Source of the DNA: Paenibacillus monticola
Lineage (GTDB): Bacteria; Bacillota; Bacilli; Paenibacillales; Paenibacillaceae
Direction: 5' to 3'
Length of the DNA: 64,000 nucleotides
Assembly: GCF_009664975.1 (NCBI RefSeq)
Contig: NZ_WJXB01000001.1
Location: 496,001 to 560,000, forward strand
Part shown: in pieces, positions 9,173-18,464 of the stretch
How positions within the stretch are numbered: the first letter of the stretch is position 1
Layout: every line of letters starts with the position of its first letter
Notes under the pieces: model-generated
What the model was told of the DNA's origin: nothing
The model's input: the letters and a program-made list of their open reading frames with translations, nothing else
Database searches by the model: none
Position numbers and translations under genes: made by a program

Positions 9173-10075
9173 TTATTTGCTTGTTTGCTGCCCGCCTATT
9201 TTTTGTCCGATCCATTCCTCGTAGCATTTGACGACTGCAGAAAGATCCTCATCGCCGTGGCCTTGTGTATAACCAGCCTGGAACATACTCTTAGCCAGAC
9301 CCAGCATCGGCGAAGGTACGCCTGTGGAGTCGCTGAGAGAGGAAGCAAGCTTAAGATCCTTTAACATTAACGCCAGCGAGAACTGATTGCTGAAATCATT
9401 CTCGATGATCTTGCGGCCCTTGAGTTCAGCCTGTCTGCTGCCTGCTGAGCCTGCCTGAACCAGCTCCAGGAACTTGTCCGCAGGTACGCCGGATTTCACA
9501 GCGATCGCGAAACCTTCGGCAAGCGCAACGTTATGAATACCTACCATGGCGTTATGAGCAAGCTTAGCTACGGCACCGCTACCGTTATCGCCCATGTGTA
9601 GTAATAATTTACCCAGTGTGTCGAATATATCACGGTTCGCTTCAATGACCTCCGCGCTGCCACCGACCATGAACACCAATGTACCTTCAATAGCCGCCGG
9701 TTTGCTGCCGGTTACCGGTGCATCCAGAAACTTCCCGCCGCGTTCTTCCACGGCTGCTGTAATTTCCCGCACCAAATCCGGGGAGATGGTACTGGAATCG
9801 ATAATTACAGCTCCAGGCTTCAGCACGTCAAGTATTCCGTCTTTCCCGTAAAATACTTCACGAATGGAATCATCATTGCTGACCATGGTAATAATAACAT
9901 CCTTGCCTTCTGCAGCGGCCCGTGGAGTAGGAGCAGTCTGTGCACCTTCTTCTGCAAGTGGTATACATCTGGATGCGGTGCGATTGTATACGGTAACCTT
10001 AAATCCGCCGCGCAGCAAGTTGGAAGCCATTGGCGCTCCCATTGTTCCGAGCCCGATAAAGCCTATCTGTTTCAT
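9173..10075 (-). CDS. NAD(P)-dependent 3-hydroxyisobutyrate dehydrogenase family oxidoreductase
   Basis: 300 residues, normal for the family. An N-terminal Rossmann fold begins IGFIGLGTMGAPMA. The substrate loop DAPVTGSKPAA lies near residue 118, the catalytic Lys block GSGAVAKLAHNAM near 165, and the cofactor/closing motif LMLKDLKLA near 237. Members oxidise beta-hydroxyacids such as 3-hydroxyisobutyrate or tartronate semialdehyde, or reduce short aldehydes; the substrate cannot be fixed from sequence. An AAGGTGG site is 7 bases before the ATG. It is a single-gene unit. Confidence 0.9.
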   Translation of the reverse strand: MKQIGFIGLGTMGAPMASNLLRGGFKVTVYNRTASRCIPLAEEGAQTAPTPRAAAEGKDVIITMVSNDDSIREVFYGKDGILDVLKPGAVIIDSSTISPDLVREITAAVEERGGKFLDAPVTGSKPAAIEGTLVFMVGGSAEVIEANRDIFDTLGKLLLHMGDNGSGAVAKLAHNAMVGIHNVALAEGFAIAVKSGVPADKFLELVQAGSAGSRQAELKGRKIIENDFSNQFSLALMLKDLKLASSLSDSTGVPSPMLGLAKSMFQAGYTQGHGDEDLSAVVKCYEEWIGQKIGGQQTSK

Positions 10076-10319
10076 TGCATGTCCACCTTCACATTAGGAT
10101 CACTTTTCTTCATTCTAACACGGCTCTCGGACAGGTTCCACACTACAGAATTCAGGTTTCACTCGGCAAACGCTTCCACAAAACTCGCAAAAAACATGGT
10201 TCTGCAGCCCGAGATGTGCCCTTAGACCTTGCCAGTCACGGCAAATTAAAGTATCCTATTATAAAGTTGTAACAAACGGTGTCAAATTAAAAGAGATATA
10301 CAGGAGGCTACCATTACCG

Positions 10320-11675
10320 ATGTCTAAAAAGATTAATTTTGACTACAGCAAAGCTCTTTCCTTCTTCAGCCAGCATGAAATTGATTACTTTGCCGCTCCA
10401 ATTAAACTAGCCCATGAACAGCTGCATGAGAAGACCGGAACCGGTTCGGATTATCTTGGCTGGATTGATCTACCTACCGCTTATGACAAGGAAGAGTTCG
10501 CCCGCATTCAACAAGCTGCCAAGAAGATCCAGAGCGATTCCGAAGTGCTGATCGTTATTGGCATTGGGGGTTCTTACCTGGGAGCACGCGCAGCTATTGA
10601 GGCGTTATCGCATTCTTTCTACAATAATCTCTCCAAAGACAAACGCAAGACACCGGAAGTATATTTTGCCGGTAACAACATCAGCTCCACATACATCACG
10701 CATTTGCTTGATCTTGTAGAAGGTAAAGACTTCTCCGTGAACGTAATCTCCAAGTCCGGTACAACGACTGAACCGGCTATTGCTTTCCGTATTTTCCGTG
10801 CAGAGCTGGAGAAGAAATACGGTAAAGAAGAAGCACGCAAACGCATCTACGCTACTACTGACAAGGAAAAAGGCGCACTCAAGAAGCTTGCTACTGAAGA
10901 AGGTTACGAGTCGTTCATCATTCCTGATGATGTAGGCGGACGTTATTCTGTACTTACTCCTGTTGGTTTACTGCCGATTGCTGTCGCAGGAATTAACATT
11001 GAAGAAATGATGCAAGGTGCAGCCGCAGCAGCCGATGAGTTCAACAATCCGGATGTGGCAACCAACCAGAGTTATCAATACGCCGCTGTCCGTAATGCTT
11101 TGTACCGCAAAGGCAAGACAACAGAAATCCTTGTGAACTACGAACCTTCCCTGCATTTTGTATCCGAATGGTGGAAACAGCTGTTTGGCGAAAGCGAAGG
11201 CAAGGACTACAAGGGGATTTATCCTTCCTCTGTTGATTTCTCCACAGACCTGCACTCCATGGGCCAATTTATCCAAGAGGGCAACCGCAACATTTTTGAA
11301 ACAGTTATCCAAGTGGAGAACGTTGAACATCATGTAACGATTGAGAGCGATCCTGACGACTTGGACGGTCTGAACTTCCTGACTGGCAAGACAATGGATT
11401 TCGTTAACAAAAAGGCTTTCCAGGGCACAATGCTGGCGCATACGGACGGTCAAGTACCGAACCTGATCGTTACCATTCCTGATCAAACACCATATACCTT
11501 TGGTTATCTGGTGTATTTCTTTGAAAAAGCCTGCGGAATCAGCGGATATCTGCTGGGTGTTAATCCATTTGACCAACCTGGCGTAGAAGCTTACAAGAAG
11601 AACATGTTCGCGCTTCTTGGCAAACCGGGCTACGAGAAAGAAAAAGCAGAGCTGGAAGCCAGACTTACCGAGTAG
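10320..11675 (+). CDS. pgi: Glucose-6-phosphate isomerase
   Basis: 451 residues, the usual length in Bacillota. It interconverts glucose-6-phosphate and fructose-6-phosphate in glycolysis. Seen: [18 protein letters not shown] near residue 77, [16 protein letters not shown] near 142, [16 protein letters not shown] near 203, the glutamate-bearing [12 protein letters not shown] stretch ([10 protein letters not shown]) near 318, and the late Lys region [21 protein letters not shown] lies 12 bases before the ATG. The 244 bp upstream hold no gene; a TTGCC/GGCAA inverted repeat (10229-10244) is present there but I cannot assign it. Confidence 0.98.
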   Translation: MSKKINFDYSKALSFFSQHEIDYFAAPIKLAHEQLHEKTGTGSDYLGWIDLPTAYDKEEFARIQQAAKKIQSDSEVLIVIGIGGSYLGARAAIEALSHSFYNNLSKDKRKTPEVYFAGNNISSTYITHLLDLVEGKDFSVNVISKSGTTTEPAIAFRIFRAELEKKYGKEEARKRIYATTDKEKGALKKLATEEGYESFIIPDDVGGRYSVLTPVGLLPIAVAGINIEEMMQGAAAAADEFNNPDVATNQSYQYAAVRNALYRKGKTTEILVNYEPSLHFVSEWWKQLFGESEGKDYKGIYPSSVDFSTDLHSMGQFIQEGNRNIFETVIQVENVEHHVTIESDPDDLDGLNFLTGKTMDFVNKKAFQGTMLAHTDGQVPNLIVTIPDQTPYTFGYLVYFFEKACGISGYLLGVNPFDQPGVEAYKKNMFALLGKPGYEKEKAELEARLTE

Positions 11676-11721
11676 TATTGCAGTACTTCACAGACCCTTC
11701 ATACTAGAGCAATTTACACGG

Positions 11722-11760
11722 GAGCAGTCCATAGGTAATCCAATACCGCGGGCTGCTCTT
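11722..11760 (+). terminator. Probable terminator after pgi
   Basis: GAGCAGTCC and GGGCTGCTC pair (one G-U) across a 19-base loop, followed by TT and an AT-rich run, 46 bp after pgi. Confidence 0.5.
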
Positions 11761-11802
11761 ATCATTTATTAAGCCATTATATGCATAATAAGGACTGGAA
11801 TA

Positions 11803-12438
11803 ATGATGCTGGAACAATACCGGACGGTGCGTTCTCCCGGCTCCCGGGAAGTCGTAATTCGTAAATCACGTTTTATCGGTCATGTCATGCCGATTGAGAA
11901 TGAAGCAGAAGCGGTTGTATTTATTGAAGACATCAAGAAGAAGCATTGGAATGCTACACATAATTGCTCCGCTTATTCGCTTGGTGAGAGAGACGAAATT
12001 CAGAGGCAATCAGACGACGGTGAACCGAGTGGAACAGCCGGCAAACCGATTTTGGAAGTAATTCGTAACCAGGGCGTTAAAAATGTTGCAATTGTTGTCA
12101 CCCGTTATTTCGGAGGCATTATGCTAGGTGCAGGAGGACTGATCCGGGCTTATACGGACGGCGCTGTACTTGCGCTAGAGGCAGGAGAGGTCATTACCCG
12201 TGTATTACGGCGTGAGGTCTTTGTCGAAATAGATTATACATGGCTGGGCAAGGTCGAGAATGAGCTTCGAGGACGTGGCATTCAGACTGGCGATACAGTG
12301 TTCACCGACAAAGTGACGCTTAATTGTCTACCCCGCAATGATGAGGGCGACGCATTTATGGCATGGATAACAGATTTAACCCAAGGTCAAGCCTTAGTAT
12401 CAGAAGGGCGGCGGATTTACTACAGCGAAGGGGAATAA
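11803..12438 (+). CDS. yigZ: YigZ/IMPACT family protein
   Basis: 211 residues. The IMPACT N-terminal domain covers about residues 15-125, with KSRFIGHVMPIENEAEA, HWNATHNCSAYSLG, QSDDGEPSGTAGKPILEV and VVTRYFGGIMLGAGGL, a near-perfect family signature. A DUF1949-type ferredoxin-like C-terminal domain follows. The biochemical role is not firmly known; links to translation and amino-acid-starvation responses come from the eukaryotic homologue. Two adjacent ATGs (11803, 11806) are possible. The TetR gene follows 4 bp later, so they are almost certainly co-transcribed. Confidence 0.9.
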   Translation: MMLEQYRTVRSPGSREVVIRKSRFIGHVMPIENEAEAVVFIEDIKKKHWNATHNCSAYSLGERDEIQRQSDDGEPSGTAGKPILEVIRNQGVKNVAIVVTRYFGGIMLGAGGLIRAYTDGAVLALEAGEVITRVLRREVFVEIDYTWLGKVENELRGRGIQTGDTVFTDKVTLNCLPRNDEGDAFMAWITDLTQGQALVSEGRRIYYSEGE

Positions 12439-12442
12439 AGAC

Positions 12443-13024
12443 ATGGCAAGAAGAGCAGTGGAGCAGGAGTTGTCGAGGGAAAGAATATTGGAAGCAGCGA
12501 GGCATCTGTTTATTACCAAAGGGTACCGGGCCATTTCAATGCGCAGCATCGGACAGCATTTGGGATACAGCCACGGCTCACTCTATTATCATTTCAAGGA
12601 AAAGGCGGAGTTATTCTACGCCATTGTTGTCGAAGATTTTGATTATGTGGCTGCACTGCTGAGCCAGGCAATGAGTAAGGCCCCAGAAGAGGGTATGACT
12701 CGGGTTGAACAGCTGATTATGGAATTTATCAAGTTTGGATTGGATCATCCGTATCAATATGAGATTATGTTTATGATTCGTGATGAGGAACTGCTGGCTT
12801 ATTGTCGAGCAGAACAAGGACGATGTTTTGATCTATTCGCAAGTATCATTCGCAGTCATATGAAGGAAGAGGGTTATGTTACAGAGGATTGGCAGAACGT
12901 GCCGCTGACTTTGTTCTTATCCGCTCACGGCTTTGTTTCTTATTACATTCAGGACAAAATTTCTTTTGATGATGTTAAAGCTCTAGCAGTCTCTCATATT
13001 AAGGTATTATGCCGCAATTTATAA
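12443..13024 (+). CDS. TetR/AcrR family transcriptional regulator
   Basis: 193 residues with a classical N-terminal TetR helix-turn-helix: RERILEAARHLFITKGYRAISMRSIG read in two blocks, then YSHGSLYYHFKEKAELF. The C-terminal ligand domain is mostly helical with no recognisable family. It starts 4 bp after yigZ. No efflux or enzyme gene is adjacent on the same strand, so the target is unknown; autoregulation of the yigZ unit is the simplest guess. Confidence 0.9.
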   Translation: MARRAVEQELSRERILEAARHLFITKGYRAISMRSIGQHLGYSHGSLYYHFKEKAELFYAIVVEDFDYVAALLSQAMSKAPEEGMTRVEQLIMEFIKFGLDHPYQYEIMFMIRDEELLAYCRAEQGRCFDLFASIIRSHMKEEGYVTEDWQNVPLTLFLSAHGFVSYYIQDKISFDDVKALAVSHIKVLCRNL

Positions 13025-13119
13025 ATTGCAGTTTTTTTATGGCTCGACGCTTTACAGCTGCGCATTGGTATAACATTAGTTCGGCGCTTGGTGAAAGCAT
13101 TATGAAATTAATAGTATAG

Positions 13120-13152
13120 AGGGCCGCTCCGTGAAATTGCTGGTGCGGCCCT
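13120..13152. terminator. Terminator between convergent TetR and YjbQ genes
   Basis: AGGGCCGC (13120-13127) pairs perfectly with GCGGCCCT (13145-13152) across a 17-base loop. Confidence 0.65.
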
Positions 13153-13161
13153 ATTTGTGTT

Positions 13162-13563
13162 CTAGCCTGCTACAATTTTCAGATAACACTGCCGGCGTCT
13201 AGGTCCATCGAATTCGCAAAAATAGATACCCTGCCAGCGACCGAGCAGCAGCTCCCCCTCATGGATGATGATACTCTGCGATGGACCAGCCGTTATAGAT
13301 TTGAGATGCGAGGCGGTGTTCCCTTCTGCATGCTGATATTTGGGGTGCTCCCAGGGATAGACCTCATTAAGACGCATGAGTACATCGTGCCGCACATCGG
13401 GATCGGCATTCTCATTGATAGCAATTCCTGCCGTAGTGTGCGGACAATAAACAACAATAATTCCGTTTTGCACTCCGCTTTTTTTGACATAGGAAATCAC
13501 TTCACGGGTAATATCCCGCAGTTCATCCCGTTTGCTGGTAGAAATCTCCATCGTATGCAACAT
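13162..13563 (-). CDS. YjbQ family protein (secondary thiamine-phosphate synthase type, UPF0047)
   Basis: 133 residues, the normal size. Seen: CPHTTAGIAINENADPDVR near residue 45, the HAEGNTASHLKS block near 78, and LLLGRWQGIYFCEFDGPR near 105. These conserved His/Asp/Glu blocks line the presumed active site. Some homologues have weak thiamine-phosphate synthase activity, but the real role is unsettled. It is alone on the minus strand and its 5' side faces the sulfate transport operon. Confidence 0.88.
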   Translation of the reverse strand: MLHTMEISTSKRDELRDITREVISYVKKSGVQNGIIVVYCPHTTAGIAINENADPDVRHDVLMRLNEVYPWEHPKYQHAEGNTASHLKSITAGPSQSIIIHEGELLLGRWQGIYFCEFDGPRRRQCYLKIVAG

Positions 13564-13624
13564 AGTTAATTCCCCTCCCTTAACAAGTATTAATATATTT
13601 TACCCCGAAATGGCTGGAAAGTAA

Positions 13625-13654
13625 TTGACTGTAGCCAGACGTTTTTGGTAAAGT
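13625..13654 (+). promoter_or_regulatory. Candidate sigma-A promoter of the sulfate operon
   Basis: TTGACT (13625-13630), an 18-base spacer and TAAAGT (13649-13654) lie about 90 bp before cysT. An imperfect TTGGT/ACCAA inverted repeat overlaps and follows the -10; it might be a sulfur-regulator site, but I cannot match it firmly to the CymR consensus. Confidence 0.35.
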
Positions 13655-13743
13655 AGTGATTATATAAAACCAAGTATATTAATAGGAATAATTGTATGAG
13701 CTAGTATACCGACCGGTTAGCCGGAGGTGGGGGGACATAATCG

Positions 13744-14559
13744 TTGAATTCGCTGCTAAGACATAAGGGATGGACCTGGGGTTTCCGGAGTACGATCCTG
13801 CTCTATTTTGTAGTGCTGATCGTGTTGCCGATTCTAGGGGTGTATTACAACTCATTTTCGCTTGGCTTTGGCAACTTTATCGAAAGCATAAGTGACCCGA
13901 TTGCTTGGAAGTCGGTGCTGCTAACGCTGAAGCTGGCCATTATCGCTACTGTCATTAATGTCTTCTTAGGAACAATGATTGCCTGGGTCCTCATTCGTTA
14001 TAAATTCCCCGGTAAGGCTCTGCTGAACAGTCTCGTGGATTTACCCTTTGCCCTGCCTACGGCAGTTGGCGGATTAATGATTTTGCTGCTGCTAGGTCCG
14101 GGCAGTCTCATTGGCGGGATAGTGGAAGCGCTGGGCTTCGAGATTGTTTTTCACCAGCCGGCTATCGTTATCGCCATGATCTTCGTAACCTTTCCCTTTG
14201 TAATCAGAGCGGTACAGCCGCTACTAGAGGAACTAGACCCCTCTGAAGAAGAGGCGGCTTACACTATGGGGGCTAAGGGAGGTCGGGTATTCCTACGGGT
14301 TATCCTGCCTTCGATGGCTCCTGGTATGATAGGCGGTGGGATGCTCGCATTCTCGCGGGCGCTGGCTGAATTCGGTGCCGTAGTACTCGTGGCAGGCAAT
14401 ATCCCGGGCCGTACGCTCGTGTCTTCCGTTTTTATTTTTGGTGAAGTAGAGAGTGATAATCCGGTGGGAGCCGCTGCGGTGTCTATCATTCTGTTAACCT
14501 TATCCTTTGCGATCCTCTGGCTGATTAACATGCTGCAGATGCGGGGGAGAAGATCATGA
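13744..14559 (+). CDS. cysT: Sulfate/thiosulfate ABC transporter permease CysT
   Basis: 271 residues with about six membrane helices and the EAA-loop motif (EEAAYTMGAKGGRVFLRVILP) near residue 172. LVDLPFALPTAVGGLMILLL and ALAEFGAVVLVAGNIPG are characteristic of CysT. It forms the channel with CysW. The start codon is TTG, since the only nearby ATG is out of frame; GGAGGTGG lies 13 bases upstream. It overlaps cysW by 4 bp, implying translational coupling. Confidence 0.93.
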   Translation: MNSLLRHKGWTWGFRSTILLYFVVLIVLPILGVYYNSFSLGFGNFIESISDPIAWKSVLLTLKLAIIATVINVFLGTMIAWVLIRYKFPGKALLNSLVDLPFALPTAVGGLMILLLLGPGSLIGGIVEALGFEIVFHQPAIVIAMIFVTFPFVIRAVQPLLEELDPSEEEAAYTMGAKGGRVFLRVILPSMAPGMIGGGMLAFSRALAEFGAVVLVAGNIPGRTLVSSVFIFGEVESDNPVGAAAVSIILLTLSFAILWLINMLQMRGRRS

Positions 14560-15353
14560 GACGATTGTGGATTGGAATAACGTATCTGGTATTCTTTCTA
14601 CTCATTATCGCGCCGTTAGGCAAGATGACAACCGGTGCCTTCAGTCAGGGCTTTGATGGTTTCTGGGCTGCCCTTACAAGGCCAGAGGCGCAACATGCAC
14701 TGCTGATGACCGGGTTGGTCGTTGTTGTGGTTACGCTGCTGAATACCTTGTTCGGAGTAATGATGGCCCTTTATCTTGTGCGTGCGAATTGGATCAATCG
14801 GCGGCTTAAAGGATTACTTAATAGTATTGTCGATTTGCCTTATGCGGTATCGCCTGTAATTGGCGGGCTGATGATTGTGCTGCTGCTTGGTCCTGATAGT
14901 GCCCTGGGTGCAATCTTTGAAGGAATTGGACTGAAGATCGTGTATGCTTTTCCCGGAATGGTCATTGCTACCCTGTTCGTGACGTTCCCGTTAATGGTGC
15001 GTGAGGTCATGCCTGTTCTTCAGGAAATTGGCTCCCAGCAGGAGGAGGCCGCTTCGACACTGGGCGCTCGCGCCTGGACCACTTTTTGGAGAGTGACTTG
15101 GCCTTCAATCCGCTGGGCAGTCATGTATGGTGTTATCCTGACCGTAGCTCGTTCACTTGGAGAGTTCGGCGCAGTGCTCGTCGTATCGGGCAACATTATG
15201 AACAAAACCCAGACGGCGACCACACTGGTCTATCAGGATGTTGAGAACTTTAATGTAACGGCTGCGGGTGGGGTAGCGCTGGTATTGGCTGCATTTTCCA
15301 TAGGTCTGCTGTTATTGATGGAATGGACCAAGAGAAGAAAGGGAGTGCATTGA
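14556..15353 (+). CDS. cysW: Sulfate/thiosulfate ABC transporter permease CysW
   Basis: 265 residues, homologous to cysT but distinct: NSIVDLPYAVSPVIGGLMIV near residue 88, the EAA loop EEAASTLGARAWTTFWRVTWP near 163, and LGEFGAVLVVSGNI near 200. It is the second half of the sulfate channel. Its ATG overlaps the cysT stop (ATGA) and the cysA ATG follows 1 bp after its own stop. Confidence 0.93.
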   Translation: MRRLWIGITYLVFFLLIIAPLGKMTTGAFSQGFDGFWAALTRPEAQHALLMTGLVVVVVTLLNTLFGVMMALYLVRANWINRRLKGLLNSIVDLPYAVSPVIGGLMIVLLLGPDSALGAIFEGIGLKIVYAFPGMVIATLFVTFPLMVREVMPVLQEIGSQQEEAASTLGARAWTTFWRVTWPSIRWAVMYGVILTVARSLGEFGAVLVVSGNIMNKTQTATTLVYQDVENFNVTAAGGVALVLAAFSIGLLLLMEWTKRRKGVH

Positions 15354-15354
15354 T

Positions 15355-16419
15355 ATGCATGTAGAAGTCCGGGGATTAAATAAGCATTTTGGAGATTTTC
15401 ATGCGGTCAAGGACGTCAATTTCGAGATTACCAAAGGTCACCTGATTGGACTGCTCGGTCCGAGTGGAGGCGGTAAGACTTCGATTCTGCGCATGCTGGC
15501 AGGGCTGGAGACACCGGATAGCGGGGAGATTATTTTTCACGGACAGACGGTTAACAATCTTCCGCCTCAGGAGCGCGGGATCGGCTTCGTCTTTCAGAAC
15601 TATGCGCTATTCAAACATATGACCGCCTATGAGAATATTGCGTTTGGACTTAAGGTTAAGAAAGCAAGCAAAGCGGCGATTCGAGATCGTGTTACGGAGC
15701 TGGTCGAGCTGACGGGGTTAAAAGGTTTTGAGAGCCGCTATCCGCATCAACTGTCTGGTGGACAACGCCAGCGTGTGGCTTTTGCCCGGGCACTGGCGCC
15801 TGAGCCGCAGCTACTGCTGCTGGACGAACCTTTTGCAGCTATTGATGCCAAAATCCGTCAGGAGCTGCGGTCATGGCTGCGCGAACTGATTGAGCGTGTG
15901 GGCATAACCTCCATCTTCGTCACCCATGACCAGGATGAAGCTATTGAAGTAGCAGATGAGATCATGATCATTAACCAAGGGCGTGTGGAGCAAAAAGGTA
16001 CGCCTTGGGATATCTATAAAGAACCGCAGACACCGTTCGTGGCAACATTTATTGGAGAATCGACGCTGATTGAGAATGCTTCCGAGGTGAAGGGTTTTAA
16101 AGGGGCAGGCGGCGGTAAGCCGACTAAAGCATTGATCCGACCTGAGTACATCGAGGTGGGCAGTCTGCATGAATTCAAGATGGCTTCGGCTACGGAGCAG
16201 GGCATCGTGAAGCATTTGCATTTCCGCGGCAGCGAATGGCTGGTAGAGGTAGAAGTAAACGGCCACAAGCTGACCACCTACCGTTCCTTGGAGAAGGAAA
16301 CGCTGCAGCCGGGACAGGATATCTCTGTGCTTGTGCATCGTGCTTATCTTTTTAACGATGAGCGGAGCTGGATTCAAGAGAATAATCTCAAAGAAGATCC
16401 AATGCCGGTATTTATCTAA
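15355..16419 (+). CDS. cysA: Sulfate ABC transporter ATP-binding protein CysA
   Basis: 354 residues. Walker A is GPSGGGKTS near residue 35, the signature LSGGQRQRVAFARAL near 133, and Walker B LLLLDEPFAAID near 154, followed by the H-loop FVTHD. A TOBE-like C-terminal regulatory domain covers about 235-350. It hydrolyses ATP to drive sulfate or thiosulfate import. Its GGGAG ribosome binding site lies within the end of cysW. Confidence 0.93.
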   Translation: MHVEVRGLNKHFGDFHAVKDVNFEITKGHLIGLLGPSGGGKTSILRMLAGLETPDSGEIIFHGQTVNNLPPQERGIGFVFQNYALFKHMTAYENIAFGLKVKKASKAAIRDRVTELVELTGLKGFESRYPHQLSGGQRQRVAFARALAPEPQLLLLDEPFAAIDAKIRQELRSWLRELIERVGITSIFVTHDQDEAIEVADEIMIINQGRVEQKGTPWDIYKEPQTPFVATFIGESTLIENASEVKGFKGAGGGKPTKALIRPEYIEVGSLHEFKMASATEQGIVKHLHFRGSEWLVEVEVNGHKLTTYRSLEKETLQPGQDISVLVHRAYLFNDERSWIQENNLKEDPMPVFI

Positions 16420-16449
16420 AATCATCAACCTTAAGGGATGTGGGCTGCA

Positions 16450-17517
16450 ATGAAGCTTTTCAAAAGGAGTAGACAACTGCATGGATGGCCTGCTGCCCTA
16501 ATGTTGGCCATACTTGCGCTGACTGCTGTCGGCTGCGGGAATGAGAAGACCGACACCGCGGCGGGAGCTAAGCCGCAAGGCGATCTTACGCTCGTAGTCG
16601 GCGCATACAGCGTGGCAAAGGATGCAATGGGCGATATTTTGCCGCTATTTGCCGCAAAGTGGAAGGCAGATACAGGCCAGACTATCGTATTCCAGCAATC
16701 CTACGAGGCTTCGGGAACTCAGGCCCGGTCCATTGTTGGCGGGTTTGAAGCAGATGTTACGCTGCTGGCCATGCAGGGCGATGTCGAGAAGCTGGTCAAA
16801 GCAGGACTCGTCGAGCCGACCTGGAAAGACCGTGGTGAGAATGGGATGGTAACACGGTCAGTAGTGGCTCTTGGAACCCGCGAGGGTAACCCGAAGGGGA
16901 TCAAGGATTTCAGCGATCTGGCAAAACCGGGAGTTAAGGTGTTGTATCCTAATCCGAAGACCTCAGGCGGAGCACAATGGGATATCAACGCCATCTATGG
17001 GGCGGGCCTGAAGCATTCTGAGGAGCAGGAGGGAGTAAAGGACCCTGCTGCTGCTAAAGCTTTTTTGGAGAGCATACACGCGAACGTAGAGTCTCTGGAT
17101 AAAAGCGGCCGAGCCTCAATGGCAGCGTTCGAGTATGGGGTCGGCGATGTGATTGTCACTTATGAGAATGAGCTGTTGGCGCGTATTGCCCAAGGCATCA
17201 AATATGAGGTTATTATTCCGAAGGATACCATTCTTATTGAGAATCCGGCTGCGGTTGTTGCTAAATATGCAGATGAGCACGGAACCCGTAAAGCCTCGGA
17301 GGCTTTACTTGATTATCTGCTGACGCCAGAAGCACAAGAAATTTTTGCGAAATACGGTTTTCGTCCGGTTAATAAGGAAGTTTATGCTGCGAACGAGAGC
17401 CACTATCCTATTCCTGCAGGGCTCTTTGATATCAATTATCTGGGAGGATGGGATGAGGTGCGCAGTACGCTGTATTCCAAGCGGGGCATCTGGTATCAAG
17501 TGCTTGCTGGAATATAA
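16450..17517 (+). CDS. sbp: Sulfate-binding lipoprotein
   Basis: 355 residues from the ATG at 16450. I prefer it to the ATG at 16438 because AAGGG ends only 1 base before the earlier ATG but is properly spaced for the later one. A basic start and hydrophobic core end in the lipobox TAVGC, so it is a membrane-anchored lipoprotein. VVGAYSVAKDAMGDILPLF, FQQSYEASGTQARSI and KTSGGAQWDI are Sbp/CysP signatures. It captures sulfate for CysTWA. Here it is last in the operon, 30 bp after cysA, whereas the binding protein is more often first. Confidence 0.93.
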   Translation: MKLFKRSRQLHGWPAALMLAILALTAVGCGNEKTDTAAGAKPQGDLTLVVGAYSVAKDAMGDILPLFAAKWKADTGQTIVFQQSYEASGTQARSIVGGFEADVTLLAMQGDVEKLVKAGLVEPTWKDRGENGMVTRSVVALGTREGNPKGIKDFSDLAKPGVKVLYPNPKTSGGAQWDINAIYGAGLKHSEEQEGVKDPAAAKAFLESIHANVESLDKSGRASMAAFEYGVGDVIVTYENELLARIAQGIKYEVIIPKDTILIENPAAVVAKYADEHGTRKASEALLDYLLTPEAQEIFAKYGFRPVNKEVYAANESHYPIPAGLFDINYLGGWDEVRSTLYSKRGIWYQVLAGI

Positions 17518-17574
17518 TACTGAAGTCTGTATGGAAGGCCGTTCTCTGGAGGATAAGTGAAGAAGAGGCGGCCC

Positions 17575-18312
17575 TCACATTTTGAATGCTTTAATAATCA
17601 TAAAGCTGGGTTTTCGTACTTCATGTATCAATTTAGGCATGATCTCCAATCCGGCGGGAGTAGATTGCGGTTCAATAATCTTTTCCAGTACAAGCCCATA
17701 GTTTATAAGTGTATTTATTAAGGTTGAAACCGTTCTATGGTATTTAATCACACCGTCAACATACCAATGTTCCTCCCGTTTCCCCTCTTCTTGATAATGA
17801 TCCACTGCGTAATATAATCGGTTCCCCTCTGTATCCTTAATCCAGTTATTCTTCTCTCTTCGTGCGGTAACCATGGGATGTTCGGTTGAAAATATAAATT
17901 CGCCGCCCTTAATTAATAATCCGCTGATCTTTTCAACCAGAGCTGGGTAATCTTCTATGTAATGAACAGCCAATGAGCTTATGATGATATCGAATTTATA
18001 CTCTGGAAATTCCAGATCCTCTATGGGCAAGCAAATATAATCTATTTTCTCGTGCTTGTTTTCTTTATTAGCCTGTTCAATCATGTTTTTTGAGATATCT
18101 ACCCCTAACACCTTCGAAGCGCCATTCTCTATACAATATCTTGCCAAGTGACCGGCCCCGCAGCCTAAATCTAATACTGATTTTCCATGAAGTGCTGGAA
18201 TTAGAGACTTCATTGCCGGTTGTTCGACAAAATCATTATAGGTTACTCCACTGTTGCGTAAAGAATTATATTGTTCGAAAAAAATTGGATTGTCATAAAT
18301 ATTTTGCTTCAT
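17575..18312 (-). CDS. Class I SAM-dependent methyltransferase
   Basis: 245 residues starting MKQNIYDNPIFFEQY. AGGAGG lies 8 bases before this ATG, so the longer open frame is not used. SAM motif I is VLDLGCGAGHLARYC near residue 44. The acidic post-I residue is in GVDISKNMIEQA, and motif II is FDIIISSLAVHYI. It is a generic small-molecule methyltransferase of the UbiE/Methyltransf_11 type; the substrate is unknown. It is convergent with the sulfate operon. Confidence 0.9.
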   Translation of the reverse strand: MKQNIYDNPIFFEQYNSLRNSGVTYNDFVEQPAMKSLIPALHGKSVLDLGCGAGHLARYCIENGASKVLGVDISKNMIEQANKENKHEKIDYICLPIEDLEFPEYKFDIIISSLAVHYIEDYPALVEKISGLLIKGGEFIFSTEHPMVTARREKNNWIKDTEGNRLYYAVDHYQEEGKREEHWYVDGVIKYHRTVSTLINTLINYGLVLEKIIEPQSTPAGLEIMPKLIHEVRKPSFMIIKAFKM

Positions 18313-18386
18313 TTGGTTAACCTCCTGATTTGGGCTTAGTCTGACCATAGTAATTCTTCTCTCAAAAAGCAAGCCCTTTTTCTTCT

Positions 18387-18416
18387 TTGAAATACGACCT
18401 AGGTCTGCTTTATAAT
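18387..18416 (+). promoter_or_regulatory. Good sigma-A promoter of the MBL hydrolase gene
   Basis: TTGAAA (18387-18392), an 18-base spacer and a perfect TATAAT (18411-18416). Its position shows that the open frame starting at 18387 cannot use its first ATG. Confidence 0.7.
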
Positions 18417-18464
18417 GGACGTTACATGAACTTCCGCATAAGGGACGTAAAGGAGAGAGTTACT

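Noticed and set aside
10968..11576. 202-codon minus-strand frame
   Set aside because: Antisense shadow of pgi, an intact and highly conserved gene.
15871..16482. 203-codon minus-strand frame
   Set aside because: Antisense to cysA and the start of sbp, with no ribosome binding site or motif.
16450..17517. Molybdate- or phosphate-binding protein instead of sulfate
   Set aside because: The ASGTQARS and SGGAQWD motifs and the CysT/CysW/CysA neighbours fit sulfate or thiosulfate.
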